Shown: positions 47,621 to 60,571, counted from the first letter of the stretch. The stretch: 64,000 nt of DNA from Dimorphilus gyrociliatus (GCA_904063045.1 CAJFCJ010000031.1:62001-126000); one strand, 5' to 3'. Notes: generated by a model not told the origin, from the letters alone. Numbers and translations are program-made.

Positions 47621-50600
47621 ATGAAGGTTCTCCTATACTTCTTACTTGGTAAACTTTATTCAAAGATATTCGCTTAACTTTTTCGCTTTAACTCTTTATA
47701 ATCTCTTTTAGTTGGATTCGGATTGCAGATAACTTCCGCATCTGATTACGTTTGTCAGAGCGGTTTAAACAGTTTTAACATCTTTAGTGGTTCAGGCTAC
47801 TTGAAAAGTAGAAATTTTCCATCAAATTATAACAATTACGAAAATTGTCATTACTTTTTTAACCCGCCAGCTAATTACGTAAGTTTATTACCTTTGTTCA
47901 ATTTCATACGTGAATACGGTCTTTTTTTCTTCCATCTTCAAAAAGGTTGTTAAGCTTGTATTTAGAGATTTTGAGTTAGAAGGTCGAAAACCTTACTGTC
48001 GCTATGATAAGCTTAAAATATCCACTCGAAGCTATTCAAAAATTTTCTGCGGACAGAGTTCAAGTGAGTTTTACGAATTTTTCAAAACTATATCTAAAGA
48101 AATAAAAACTCGATTCTTCCAGTAAGTGGATCTTCTACAACCACTGGCACTGTACTTATTGGGGAATGGATAACTATCAGAGCGCCGTTTAACATCTCAT
48201 TTACAACCGATAGTTCTATAACTCGTAGGGGATTTGAGATAGAATTCAAGTTTGAAGGCGATCATTCAGGTAGCAGTCCACAATATGGAAATAACTCCTC
48301 TACATATCCTCACGGAAACAGTTCCACTGGATATCCTCACTATCCACACCACAATGGCTCCACCAATTATCCTCATGGAAACAGCTCCACTGGATATCCT
48401 CACTATCCGCACCACAACAGTTCCACAAACTATCCTCATGGAAATAGTTCCACTGGTTATCCCCACTATCCACATCACAACAGTTCTACTGGCTATCCCC
48501 ATTATCCACACCACAATGATTCCACGAACTATCCTCATGGAAACAGTTCCACTGGATATCCTCACTATCCACACCACAATGGCTCCTCCAATTATCCTCA
48601 TGGAAACAGCTCCACTGGATATCCTCACTATCCGCACCACAACAGTTCCACAAACTATCCTCATGGAAATAGTTCCACTGGTTATCCCCACTATCCACAT
48701 CACAACAGTTCTACTGGCTATCCCCATTATCCACACCACAATGATTCCACGAACTATCCTCATGGAAATGGTTCCACTGGCTATCCCCACTATCCACACC
48801 ATAACAGTTCAACTGGCTATCCCCATTATCCACACCACAACAGTTCTACTGGATATCCACATTATCCACACCACAACAGTTCCACGAACTATCCTCATGG
48901 AAATGGTTCCACTGGCTATCCCCACTATCCACACCATAACAGTTCAACTGGCTATCCCCATTATCCACACCACAACAGTTCTACTGGATATCCACATTAT
49001 CCACACCACAACAGTTCCACGAACTATCCTCATGGAAATGGTTCCACTGGCTATCCCCACTATCCACACCACAACAGTTCTACTGGATATCCACATTATC
49101 CACACCAAAACAGCTCCACTGGATATCCTCACTATCCGCACCACAACAGTTCCACAAACTATCCTCATGGAAATAGTTCCACTGGTTATCCCCACTATCC
49201 ACATCACAACAGTTCTACTGGCTATCCCCATTATCCACACCACAACAGTTCCACAAACTATCCTCATGGAAATGGCTCCACTGGCTATCCCCACTATCCA
49301 CACCACAACAGTTCCACTGGATATCCACATTATCCACACCACAACAGTTCTACTGGCTATCCCCATTATCCACACCACAATGATTCCACGAACTATCCTC
49401 ATGGAAATGGTTCCACTGGCTATCCCCACTATCCACACCACAACAGTTCTACTGGATATCCACATTATCCACACCAAAACAGTTCCACTGGATATCCACA
49501 TTATCCACACCACAACAGTTCCACAAACTATCCTCATGGAAATGGCTCCACTGGCTATCCCCACTATCCACACCACAACAGTTCCACTGGATATCCACAT
49601 TATCCACACCACAACAGTTCTACTGGATATCCCCATTATCCACACCACAATGATTCCACGAACTATCCTCATGGAAATGGTTCCACTGGCTATCCCCACT
49701 ATCCACACCATAACAGTTCAACTGGCTATCCCCATTATCCACACCACAACAGTTCCACAAACTATCCTCATGGAAATGGCTCCACTGGCTATCCCCACTA
49801 TCCACACCACAACAGTTCCACTGGATATCCACATTATCCACACCACAACAGTTCTACTGGCTATCCCCATTATCCACACCACAATGATTCCACGAACTAT
49901 CCTCATGGAAATGGTTCCACTGGCTATCCCCACTATCCACACCACAACAGTTCTACTGGCTATCCCCATTATCCGCACCACAATGATTCCACGAACTATC
50001 CTCATGGAAATGGTTCCACTGGCTATCCACATTATCCACACCACAACAGTTCCACTGGCTATCCCCATTATCCGCACCACAATGATTCCACGAACTATCC
50101 TCATGGAAATGGTTCCACTGGCTATCCCCACTATCCACACCACAACAGTTCTACTGGATATCCACATTATCCACACCAAAACAGTTCCACTGGATATCCA
50201 CATTATCCACACCACAACAGTTCCACAAACTATCCTCATGGAAATGGCTCCACTGGCTATCCCCACTATCCACACCACAACAGTTCTACTGGCTATCCCC
50301 ATTATCCGCACCACAATGATTCCACGAACTATCCTCATGGAAATGGTTCCACTGGCTATCCACATTATCCACACCACAACAGTTCCACTGGCTATCCCCA
50401 TTATCCACACCACAACAGTTCTACTGGATATCCACATTATCCACACCACAACAGTTCCACAAACTATCCTCATGGAAATGGCTCCACTGGCTATCCACAT
50501 TATCCACACCACAACAGTTCCACAAACTATCCTCATGGAAATGGCTCCACTGGCTATCCCCACTATCCACACCACAACAGTTCTACTGGCTATCCACATT

Positions 50601-51520
50601 ATCCACACCACAACAGTTCTACTGGCTATCCCCATTATCCACACCACAACAGTTCCACAAACTATCCTCATGGAAATAGTTCCACTGGCTATCCACACAA
50701 CAACGGATCCGTACATCATCCTCGTAGAAACTGCTCAACTAGCAATCCCCACTACCCACACCAAGGTAACCCAAATTCTCCTAACCATCACTTGTCTGAT
50801 GGTATAATATCTTATTAAAAGGGTTTTTAAAAATAAGTGTAAAGAATCTATCTTTCCTTTCAGCTCAAAGATGCGTTGGAAATCAAGTCGTTGCGAATGA
50901 ATTTGGAAATATAGTGCACGAAGGATATCCAGGAAAGTATGAGAGATACTCGTGGTGCTCATTTGACTTTCCAAGTCCTCCTGAAAAGGTTTGAGGATAA
51001 TTGTGACATATATTAAATTTATTTCGTCTTTTATTTATAAAAAACTTACATTAGGAGTTGATGGTAAAATTTATAAGATTCGATCTGGAGAATAGTGGAA
51101 ATTGTATGTCTGATTTATTAACGTTTTCATCGATTGGAGGTTTTAGAAGAATCTTTTGCTCCAACGGTATCACAATGTTCTTTTTATACAATATAGCAGT
51201 ATATTTTTCTGAATATGTTTTTACTTTTATTTCTCTTTTTTGCCAAACTAGGAACTGATGAAAAGAGTCCAGCTATGCATGTATGGATTGCAGTGCCAAC
51301 ACCCCTTCACATTGAATTCAAATCGAATGGAATAGTAAACGGAAAAGGATTTCATATACAGTATAAGTTTGTCAATTCGAGTAATGTTAACAATCTGCAT
51401 ATGGTAGGAAGCTATTACACAATGAAAGAAGCAACAAACACCCACAATCAAGGTTCATCTGCTGAACAGAGACCAGTAGAAACTAACAGACCTTGCCATA
51501 GTAATTCGACTAATCCTTAA
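47621..51520 (+). CDS. Secreted CUB - His/Tyr-rich repeat - CUB protein
   Basis: Seven exons (47621-47648, 47712-47878, 47946-48063, 48123-50765, 50864-50988, 51055-51166, 51252-51520) join in phase to 1153 aa. It begins with a hydrophobic signal peptide (MKVLLYFLLVGFG). An N-terminal CUB domain follows with its four cysteines (VCQSG, NCHYF, YCRYD, FCGQ) and the usual GYLKSRNFPSNY start. The centre is about 800 residues of tandem repeats, alternating NSSTGYPHYPHH (12 aa) and NSSTNYPHG (9 aa). A second CUB domain (RCVGN, WCSFDF, NCMSD, FCSNG) leads to a polar tail. Every repeat carries an N-glycosylation sequon (NSS, NGS or NDS), so the centre should be a heavily glycosylated, His-rich extended region that could bind metal ions. 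CUB domains mediate extracellular protein or glycan contacts. I know no protein with this exact layout. The same DNA is open in other frames, which are not the coding frame. Confidence 0.87.
48310..50700 (+). repeat. Coding minisatellite of 36-bp and 27-bp units
   Basis: About 2.4 kb of near-identical tandem units encoding NSSTGYPHYPHH (36 bp) and NSSTNYPHG (27 bp), with roughly twenty of the latter. Units are multiples of three, so copy number can change without a frameshift. Variation is mostly at synonymous positions plus S/G/D after Asn. Larger blocks (for example around 48500 and 48740, and 48760-49060) are repeated almost exactly, indicating recent unequal exchange. Confidence 0.95.
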
Positions 51521-51580
51521 GGAAACATTCAAAAAATCATTTAAGAAAAGAGAAAAAATTCAAATAGATTTCAATTTTTG

Positions 51581-51586
51581 AATAAA
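51581..51586 (+). terminator. Poly(A) signal AATAAA of the CUB gene
   Basis: Canonical hexamer about 61 nt past the stop codon. Confidence 0.6.
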
Positions 51587-54500
51587 TATTTAACGAAGCA
51601 TTGAAAGAGATAGTAAATGTAGAATATTTGTAATATCATTAAATATGTCATTTCTCTTTCGATCTCTTTCGATCTCTATCTTATTTATTTCCTATTGTTG
51701 CAAAATATCTTGATACGGATCTATTGTTTAAGCGATAATTGAATTAATACTTTTTAAAGTTATTAAGAATATCTTTTATCATATGAAATTACTTGTAAAT
51801 TATAGAAAAAATCTATTTTTAAAGATTTATTGATGAAATTCTATTGTTTTCAATAGTTTAGGCATAAATATCTCTTTACAAACAGCTTAATTGTTTATCT
51901 CGCCATATAACTTTTTTTTTTTAACAATCGACGTACTTGACTTTAATTGTTAATTTTCAACTTTGTTTTTTTCATTATTTTCAACCTTTTTAAAACTCTT
52001 TCGAGTAGCCTAAACGAACGCCTTCTATATAAATTAAAAAGCTGTTTTAAAATCAGATAGAAGATAGATGGCGCTGTGTTTTTTCTTTAATATAATACTT
52101 TCCTCCATTTAATTATATAAATGTTTTAAAATTGCTGATTCTGAGGAAAGATTAAGGAAAGTTAAGTATAGACAGGAAATTAGATGGTAAAGGAAGAACA
52201 ATAAGATAGGAAAGAAAGAAAATTAGGATAACGTTGTATCAATGGTCAATCATTTAAATTGCAATTTCAGAAGGGAAAGATTAAAGCGGAAGATTGTTTG
52301 ATTACAGCCTGTAAGGGTAAAACCTCCCTGTGGAGGGGTTAAAGAATGAATGGTATTGAAATTTTGTAAATCTACTTATTCCGGTTGTATTCATTGCTAC
52401 TTTTGAAAATCTCGAATTATATTTTATGATCTGAAGATAAAATACGAGGCCGAAAATTTTGATGGTCGTTGGGAAAAGACCGAAAGGGCGCCCGTTCGTC
52501 GGGTTAGCGAAATTCAGCTAAATTTGTACATTACTGGACAGCAGGAGGGATGGGCGTACATAAGATATCAAAGGCGTCGTAAAAGTTATGCAATTAGGCA
52601 GTTACCATTTATCCTTAATGCCTATTTAGAATGAACATTTAAATTTCTTTTATTTATTTTTGTCACTTTTTCGTTAAATTTATCACCTAGAAATTAGTTG
52701 GAACAAGGTATTATTTCAATATTTAACCTACATGACTATGTAGTTGTTTTAGTATTGAACAAGCATTTAGGAAAACAGCTTCTCTCCCACACGTTCCCCG
52801 CCCCCCTCTGAAACTATAGCAGGTGTCAAAAATTCGCTGCTCAATCATCCAATATCCAATAAGAAGTGTCACGGACAAGCAGAGACAGAGTGTGAGAGAC
52901 AAAAAGTGACGCACGGAGGAGTAAGGAATACGATTGACATAAATAGGTGGAGTCAAGGAGGGGGGAGTGACTGGAATGCAAATTTATCGTTATTTAATTT
53001 AATTATATATCGCTAACGAGCCTGTCATCCTATTGAATTGTAGACTATCTACCTTTTCCCTTGATTTCAACGCAAAGAAAAGTTATAACGTAAGAGCGAA
53101 AAAAAAAGACCGCTTTTAAACTATCGACTGTGCGTTGGCACCTCTCCCCAGGGGCTATTGTGCAATTGGCGGGCGCATCCGGGTTCTTAACAGGTTGTTG
53201 GACAAGTGCCCAAAGCTCTGAGAAAATACCTTTATTTCACGTCACATTGTTTCGTTGTGTAATAATAACTCTGTTAGGAAGAAGGGGTTAGCTAAGTAGG
53301 AGGTCCCAAGACTATGGTCTCGGTGGAAATTTGAACATTTGAACATAAGATCTTTTCTTATTTTTCTTTCTTGCTCCTACCCCCTCTCGCTCTTTCTCTC
53401 TCTCTGTCTCCCCTCTGTGCTTCCTCTACCTTTTTAATTTTTAAAATAACATCGACAGATTTATTTAATGATTTTTAGAAAATTTACTACCTCAGCGAGA
53501 GTGACGTTGAATTAATATGGCGTGAGAACCGGCGTCCGGTGTATTGTTGGTAAATAACGTAGTTGGAGAAAAAATATTACCCTCTTTATCACGTGATCGA
53601 TCAGCGTGTTCGCACCCCGAGATTATCTATTAAACGAATAGTTTTTTTCCGATTAGCTTGAGGCAATATGAACAGAAATAGGCATGTATAAATTGAGGAA
53701 AAGGATTCGATATATAATCTATTATTATCGCATATCCAATAATCTAATCTGTTATCAGATAACCCAATTGTGTTGTCATATAATCTCGAAATCCTTAAGT
53801 TTTTTTCTTACGCGTATGCATATACTATATTTACACATAGACAGATAGGTAGACAGACACAGACACATAAACTACGACTCATGTTAAATTCTTTTAGTTT
53901 TCTTTTCGAGTACGCTTAAGAATTTGTTCGTGTATTAAAGAAAAAGATGGTCGTTAAAGCCCCCACCGAAAATTACTTTTATAGTGCAATTTATTACCAA
54001 TTGAGCGTTTTTTAAATCGACCTTATCCGAATATTAACGAGTTTGTTGCCTTAAATAGTTTATTCTTACCCAAAGGGTGGAAAAAAACACAAAAGTCATA
54101 CGCAGTACTATTAAATAACCAATAAAGCTTTACCAAACAAATTATAGGCTTATAGAAATTAAAAGTAGAAAACAAAAAGGAAAAAAAGTAAATTAGATAA
54201 AAAGTCATAAAATTGTAAATTTAACTTTTGTCCACAAACTAGTATTGGAGTTGTTATTAAACATTGATATTCCGTCCATGTATATATAAATTGGCAGATT
54301 TACGCTTTATAGAGCATATGTATAAGTATCAATTGTTTACTAAGAGGATTAAAAAGTTTTACAGGCCAAAAGGAAAGAAAAACTTAAGATTAAACGCGAA
54401 TTTACTTTCCCTTACAAAGATAAAGAGGCGAGCATCTGTACACGAGTCCGTACGCTAGACGGTTTATGACGCTTTCACAAATTCGGAAATCACATGCCTT

Positions 54501-55870
54501 CTCCCATTAAAAAAGGAATAAAGAAAGAACAGAGAATGGACGCAGATGTTTACGAAGCGTAATTACTACAATCAACAGATATAGATAACAATATGTCCTA
54601 GTGCTAATGTATTCGTACCTCTTTCTTTTACCCTTTTTTTACCTTTGCTAGTTTTCTTAACATACTAATTATATAGGCGAAAATCTTATCAAACATCTCT
54701 CCCACCTATAAAATCGCATTATTCTTTGTTTTCCATAGCATTCCAATTAGCAAAAAAACACCCATTGTTTGCGTAATAAGACGTCCAAAGAAAGGGTTTT
54801 ATAATTACACCTATAAAGAAGACTCATTCGTATTAATTTCTGACTGTTTTCTCTAGCATCATAAATAAAAAATTCAAGGTAACAATATAGTTATAAATAC
54901 AGAGAGATAGACAGAGAGAGAAAGAGAGAGAGAGAGAGAGAATACTTTAGACACTTAATTGAAGTATTTTATAAATATAAAACAAAGAAACTGCTAATAA
55001 AACAACAGGATAAAAAAAAAAAAAAGAGTACGATTGCGTGCAGGAAGTTCCCATAAAGGCTTCCTGTGTATTATGTAAGTACTTGAACAGTCACTTTTCG
55101 TATCATGTATCAAAAATTTTTATCTTTTAGAAGTATTTAGGTACCTTTGATGATTAAGAGGAGATGCATAAAAAGAAAGAAAAAAACTCATATTTCTCTT
55201 TCATTTTTTTCTGACTTTTATTCTCAATTTTATCTTTCTTCTCTTTTTTGTACTTTTTTTTTGTTGTTGGTTCAATCGTTTTCCATTCAAATTTCTCTTT
55301 CTTTCTTCATTTTCTACTTTTCTTCACAAGTTTGTGAAAATTTTTAAATGGCGATTGAGAAAAGGGGCAGTGTAAACAAAAAAGAACGCAAGAAAAGAAA
55401 TGCCTGTACAAAGAATTCGGCGGCAGATTAACGGCCATTCGTCGTTATTTGCCGAACGCCGTTTGAATTCTACGGTCAGCGCCTGTGGTAGTCATTAGGC
55501 CGTGCCGTGAATACAATCTAATGACGATTTGTACAATATTACGTAAGCTGTCTTTTTCTACTCCTTTATTTCGTTGTTTTTTTTGCAAGAAAGCGAACAT
55601 TGTTTGTTCTGTGGTTATGGGGTACACGAGATTTATTTTCACTTTTCTTAATCCAGAAAGAATAGATTATTATCAGATAAGGGATATTAAAAAAAATAAA
55701 GTTGGATTAATATTTAGACCATATACAATAAATAAGGTTACAAAATATTATTTATTTATAGTAAAATAAATCAGTTTAGATGTATATTAATGTAAACAAA
55801 TGTATGTTTATCCTTTTGAACACGCGCCATTTTATAGGCCTCTGGGGAAAAAACAATGGCGTAAAAAAAT
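51587..55870. other. Gene-free region with islands of higher GC
   Basis: No supported exon in 4.3 kb. Unlike other spacers it has islands of higher G+C at about 52440-52580, 53120-53230 and 53500-53640, the last with a palindromic E-box TCACGTGA near 53587. A further GC-richer patch at about 55410-55510 contains an imperfect inverted repeat bounded by GAATTC on both sides. GA repeats lie at about 54912-54940. These islands may be regulatory. Confidence 0.4.
54912..54940. repeat. GA microsatellite
   Basis: Nearly pure GA run with one interruption. Confidence 0.8.
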
Positions 55871-55877
55871 TAGGGAA

Positions 55878-55907
55878 TCACGTGACCAACTTTATCCAAT
55901 AGCCAAT
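55878..55907. promoter_or_regulatory. E-box and double CCAAT cluster
   Basis: TCACGTGA (55878-55885), a palindromic E-box of the USF/TFE type, is followed by CCAATAGCCAAT (55896-55907), two CCAAT boxes. This lies about 330 bp before the start codon of the secreted Cys-rich gene and is the likeliest promoter core for it. Confidence 0.45.
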
Positions 55908-56232
55908 ATAGCCCGCCTTCAAACCGGACGACAGCTAGTCACACTATTCCTACGTGCATTGGAAGAAAGATAGAACACGTTTTTTCTAATAAAAGTTTTA
56001 CCGTAAACAGAGATTTCAAATTAATCGAAAAACTAAAGAGAAGATAAAGGAGATTATCGATATTCAAGATAGAATTTTTATAGTGAAGAAGGAAGACGAA
56101 GAAAACAGAAAAACTTATCATTGTACACAATTACGAAACGTGTATAATGTGAATGAAGTGAACTATTATCAGACCAATATCAATACGTAGCATAATTGAA
56201 GTACTAAAAAAGAGAACGGCTAACTTGAAAGA

Positions 56233-57335
56233 ATGCAGATAACTATTTTTATGACTATCTTATTATTTTCATTGGTTAACCTATACGACCTGCCAACAGA
56301 ACGTGGTAAGTAGACCAATTTTTATACGATATTTCTACAACATTATAAGGATTATATACCTATAAAAGAGGGAATACTTCGTATTTTAATATAATCTTAT
56401 TATATATTGATAGTTTATCAACTCGTCGTGTATAAATCTATAATATATTTGCAAAATAATAAGTTAAATAACTACTTGTCTGTTTTTTCACTAGAAAACT
56501 ATCCACCTATTCTCCTCCTACTGTATATTCTTTTTTAGTAAAAACCTAACCGCTTCGTCGCAGTTGAAATGACTTCATTCAATCTTTTGTTAAAAGTGTC
56601 GTACTTTATTTACTGATTACGCTTCGGTTGGGTTCGTTAACGTTAATGTTATAGGCCTTTTTCCTTCTCTCAGCTGTTTTCTTCTTTTTTTAAGAACATA
56701 AATGTAGTATAGAAATGCTATGAATTCAAGATTATAAGGTTTTCATACTTTACTCATTTTTGCTAAATTCCTATTCATTTATCTATTTTTGTATATTTAT
56801 ATACGTCATTCATGATTAAATGAAGTACGTATACAAACTCTTTCTAGAGTTAACATCAATTTTGATCTTCTGAAGGACAATCTATCAATTTACTCCCAAC
56901 TTACCATTAACAAAAGGAAATAAATTAAAAAGATAACTAATATTGTATTTCAATGAGTTATTAGCGTGTTATTAACAAAAATAACAATAATAATACACCT
57001 TAAGACTTATGAGTTAAGTTTAAACTTAATTATACAAGTATTATCGGATAGTGTTAAAAAAGAACTCTTCAAAACGATCTTCACCTTTACGATATTGGGA
57101 ATTAAGATCCTTAAAAATTTTGTTTACCTGGGATCCTGCTTCTTTACTGATAACGTGTTGTGTTACTCTCGGTTGTTCTGTTGATTTATTGGCCTTTTTT
57201 TTATGTCATCGCTTCTGTCTCAACCTACATCCTTTATATATATATATAGATGTACATAATCTATAGATAATTGTTAATATACAAAAAATTATAAATAAAC
57301 AAAAGACACTAGAAAACTAGAAAGAATAGCTCATT

Positions 57336-57381
<46 letters not shown>

Positions 57382-60082
57382 ATTTTTCATATATCTTCCC
57401 TTCTCCTCCCCCTTTCTTTTTTGTTGGGCACGTACAAGAAAATTGATTGAATAGTATTACATGGTATCAATGTTTGCAAGAGATACAATTAGTATTTAAT
57501 TTTGACTAATCTGTAAGTATGCCTCTTAACCTTTATTTCGTCATATTATATTAAATCGTAAAGCATAAATGGTCTTTTATGTAAATATATATATATTCTA
57601 TAATAACTAAATATTTATAATATGCACATACTACCAACTCTTTTGAAATACTAAATGATTTTTAAGAATAGCGTGAGAAAGGAAAAATTATTAAAGAGAC
57701 TGAGAATTTATTGAACAAAATAATAATAATAATGTATTTGTAGATATTTTTCTCTTTATTGATTACTCACCTTGAAACTGTTTTTTAATACTAAAACCTT
57801 TTGTAAAAGGTTTTTCATTAAATATTCTATATAGTGTAGAATTTTACTGCATTATATGTAGATAAAATAAGAATTTTTTCCCCTTTCCTATGACCTTTCT
57901 CAAACTAACTTTCTTTTCCTCTTTATTCTACTTCTTTACGACTCTTTGAAGGTTATCAAATTCTCTTTATACACTGTCTATTTACGTACATATATAGATA
58001 TATAAGCACTTCCGATCTCTTAAACTTTATGTTAGTAGAATAAGGTTGTTACGTTTATTTGCTGATTGGTAAAATAGGCCATTAATTAGGTGATAAAATT
58101 GCATGCCTAGTTACATCCTTCTTATTATTCATTCTATGAAACATGTACTAAAACGTCTACTTTATTCACACCTGTCAAACCGTTTGCGCTTACATCATTA
58201 AATGTCTTTTACGTAATAAGGGGAAAAAAATTCAAGTTATTTTAACAATTTACCCAACAGGTGGCGTTTTTTATTATTGTTATAAATGATTGTAATTTGT
58301 ATAATATTTTCAAAAGTAATTCCCTTTTATTTTCAATCAGGTGTGACAATTCATAAAACCAAACATCATAGAGGCGTTTGCGATAAGCGAATTTTAAAGA
58401 TCTTAGATCAGCTAACTGAACCGTCTCGACGTGCCTTAAAGATTTTCGAAGGCGAGATTAAGTCTCGTCCTAAAATATCTTCTTTTCTAAAGAAATTAAA
58501 CAGAAAAGTTTGTAGGTAAGGAATATTACATCATATTATTATATTATTATGGTCTAATTGCTATTTAACGTACGTTTTTCCCTTTTTAGAACGTATAAAG
58601 CATATAAAAAATGCATTGAGAAGGAACGCTCTTACAACGAAAAGAGAGCAAAAAGAATACTTCATAAATACAAGATATTAACTGATGTTGTTCATAAATT
58701 CTGCTCAAAACCTAAAATAAAGTCAGATATTATTGAATGCTATACAAAATCGTCATTCGCATCTCTCGACTTGGTATTTTGTTTTAAGCAGGAGAAATTT
58801 GGTATTTCCAAAATTCCTAGATCTCGATGCTTGTTTGTATAGTAATATTAAAATAAATGTTCATTTTTAATATACCTTTTTCTATAGGTTTAAAAAACAG
58901 TATATTGCTTGTCAAAGTTTGTATTTAGAAGAAATATGTGGTAAAGAGACAAAAGATTTTTATAAACATGTAAATATTTTACATTTATCTTTAAAAAGAC
59001 AATGTTGGAAAGAAATACAATCGCCATATAATTATTCAGGTTTTTATATTGTTGTTCATATTTGACGATTGGGTGGGATCTTAAGTGTATAACAAATGTT
59101 TAATTTTTAAACAGGAAGTCTAACGTTTGATAGCAATTGCTCGCTGAATTCTACTACAAAATTTAGAGCATCTTTCGCATCAATGGTTATTAAACTGGAA
59201 GATAAATTGTTTAATTCCTTCTTTATAAGAGAGCCAAAAGAATTGACAAGCCTTTGCAAGTAAGTTGAAAGTTTATAGGGGAAAAGGGTGGGGGAGGAGG
59301 GAAAGAAATGATTTTTATTGTCTATTTTTTACAGTTCGTATAATTTCAACCAAAGAAGAGAGATTGCAAATTTACAAAAGAATTGTCCAAACGTACTAAA
59401 AGCTATTTATGATCAATCTCCAATGTTTGAAGATTCTCAAAAACGTTTTGAGCAATTCTGCATTAATCAAAAGGCTTTCAAAAACAGCAACTCCTGTTTT
59501 GATGAAATGCGGAACAATAAAGTTTGTAAAGCTTCCGAAGAGAAATACAGGAAACTAATCGCAGATATTTCGCATGTGAGCTATCTCTGTAATAAAGATT
59601 ATTGGAAAAAGGTTTTTTTCCTCCAAAAGGAATATAACTATCGCTTGGAGAAACACAAAAGACATTTATACGAACAGCTCGTGAAGGAAACTTTGCAGAA
59701 TAGGGAAATAAATAGAGAAATTGAAACTCTAACAGATTGTATAAGTTTAAATATAGTAAAAAAATGCGGAGGAGAAGTACTGAGTAAAGTTATAAGGAAA
59801 TTAAGTAATTCTATTCTCAATTCTACACATAGTATCGGACTTGAGTTTCGGCCGAATTGTGAGGTGTTAGCCGAAGCCAGATATGCTAATATTGGTGTTC
59901 AGATTACCCGAGTTACAGTACCAACTCGGCCAAGATCTATTACACGGCTAGAAAAGAGTATACCTTCAACAGAGACTCCAATTTCTGAAAAGTATCATAG
60001 TTCATCTGATAGGATAACCTTTGGGGCTTCATTCTTAATTATAATTCTCTCATTAATCTGCAGTCGGGCCATTTCTTCATAA
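56233..60082 (+). CDS. Cys-rich secreted protein, probably GPI-anchored, family unknown
   Basis: Six exons (56233-56305, 58341-58515, 58590-58832, 58888-59039, 59115-59259, 59335-60082) join in phase to 511 aa. Exon 1 encodes a classic signal peptide (MQITIFMTILLFSLVNLYDL). The mature chain is Lys/Arg-rich, helical in character and holds about two dozen cysteines spread through exons 2-6 (for example GVCDKR, KKCIEK, KFCSKP, QCWKE, KNCPN, EQFCINQ, SCFDEM, KVCKAS, YLCNKD, KKCGGE). The C terminus ends in a hydrophobic stretch (ASFLIIILSLICSRAISS) after a Ser-rich linker (YHSSSDR), the usual form of a GPI-attachment signal. I do not recognise the family; the Cys spacing loosely recalls DUF19-type (T20D4.11-like) extracellular domains, but that is weak. 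Intron 1 is unusually long (2035 bp). The exon 3 donor (TGCTT|GTTTGT) is the weakest junction. Confidence 0.78.
56306..58340. other. Long first intron of the Cys-rich gene
   Basis: 2035 bp between a GTAAGT donor and a TTCAATCAG acceptor, over thirty times the usual intron here. It contains a 40-bp TC microsatellite and otherwise AT-rich sequence. No nested exon or RNA gene is evident; it may hold enhancers. Confidence 0.55.
57339..57378. repeat. TC microsatellite
   Basis: Uninterrupted TC run of 20 units inside the long intron. Confidence 0.9.
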
Positions 60083-60571
60083 CTCTATATTGTTTTAAAG
60101 AAAAAAGAAAGTTCGATAAGATTTTATTCGAAGTATGTGATAAGATTTCAGTGCGATATGACATTTTTGTATATATATATATATATATAGATATATATAT
60201 ATATGTATAAGTTTGTTATGTATTTGTTGGTGCTCCTTAAACTGTGGTGTTCGATTGTTTTTCGTTTTGTTTTTTTTTTCTTCTTTTAAGTAATAAATCT
60301 TTCTTTACACAAGAAAACTATTTATAAAAGAGCCTAAATCGAATAATTAGTAACTTTAGCGATAGACTTTACAAAGATTTATTTATTAAGGTATTCTTGT
60401 TTTGCTTTTTATAAAAAAAAAAGAACTTCGCCATACTTGTTCATTTCGAAATGTGTTCTAATTGAAATAATACACTGTCCTAGTTTATTTGTAATATGCA
60501 GACGTTGTGTTGAAATTTTGCTTAGCAGGTATGTTTATTAACAATTCAACACTTGCAATAGTTGACGTCAG
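60083..60571. promoter_or_regulatory. Spacer and promoter of the phosphoesterase pair
   Basis: AT-rich with a TA tract near 60170-60200 and an AATAAA at about 60291 that could end the upstream gene. A perfect palindromic CRE, TGACGTCA, occupies 60563-60570, one base before the first start codon. Confidence 0.45.

Noticed and set aside
49718-50719. Long minus-strand open frame across the repeat array
   Set aside because: Antisense shadow of a stop-free repeat; no start context, splice sites or similarity.
48252-50807. 851-codon open frame rich in TTMETVPLDIL-type repeats
   Set aside because: It is an alternative frame of the minisatellite; the flanking CUB exons splice only into the NSSTGYPHYPHH frame.
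55485-55769. 94-codon open frame with CFFCKK motif
   Set aside because: No family match, no splice or poly(A) context, and chance frames of this size occur elsewhere in the window.
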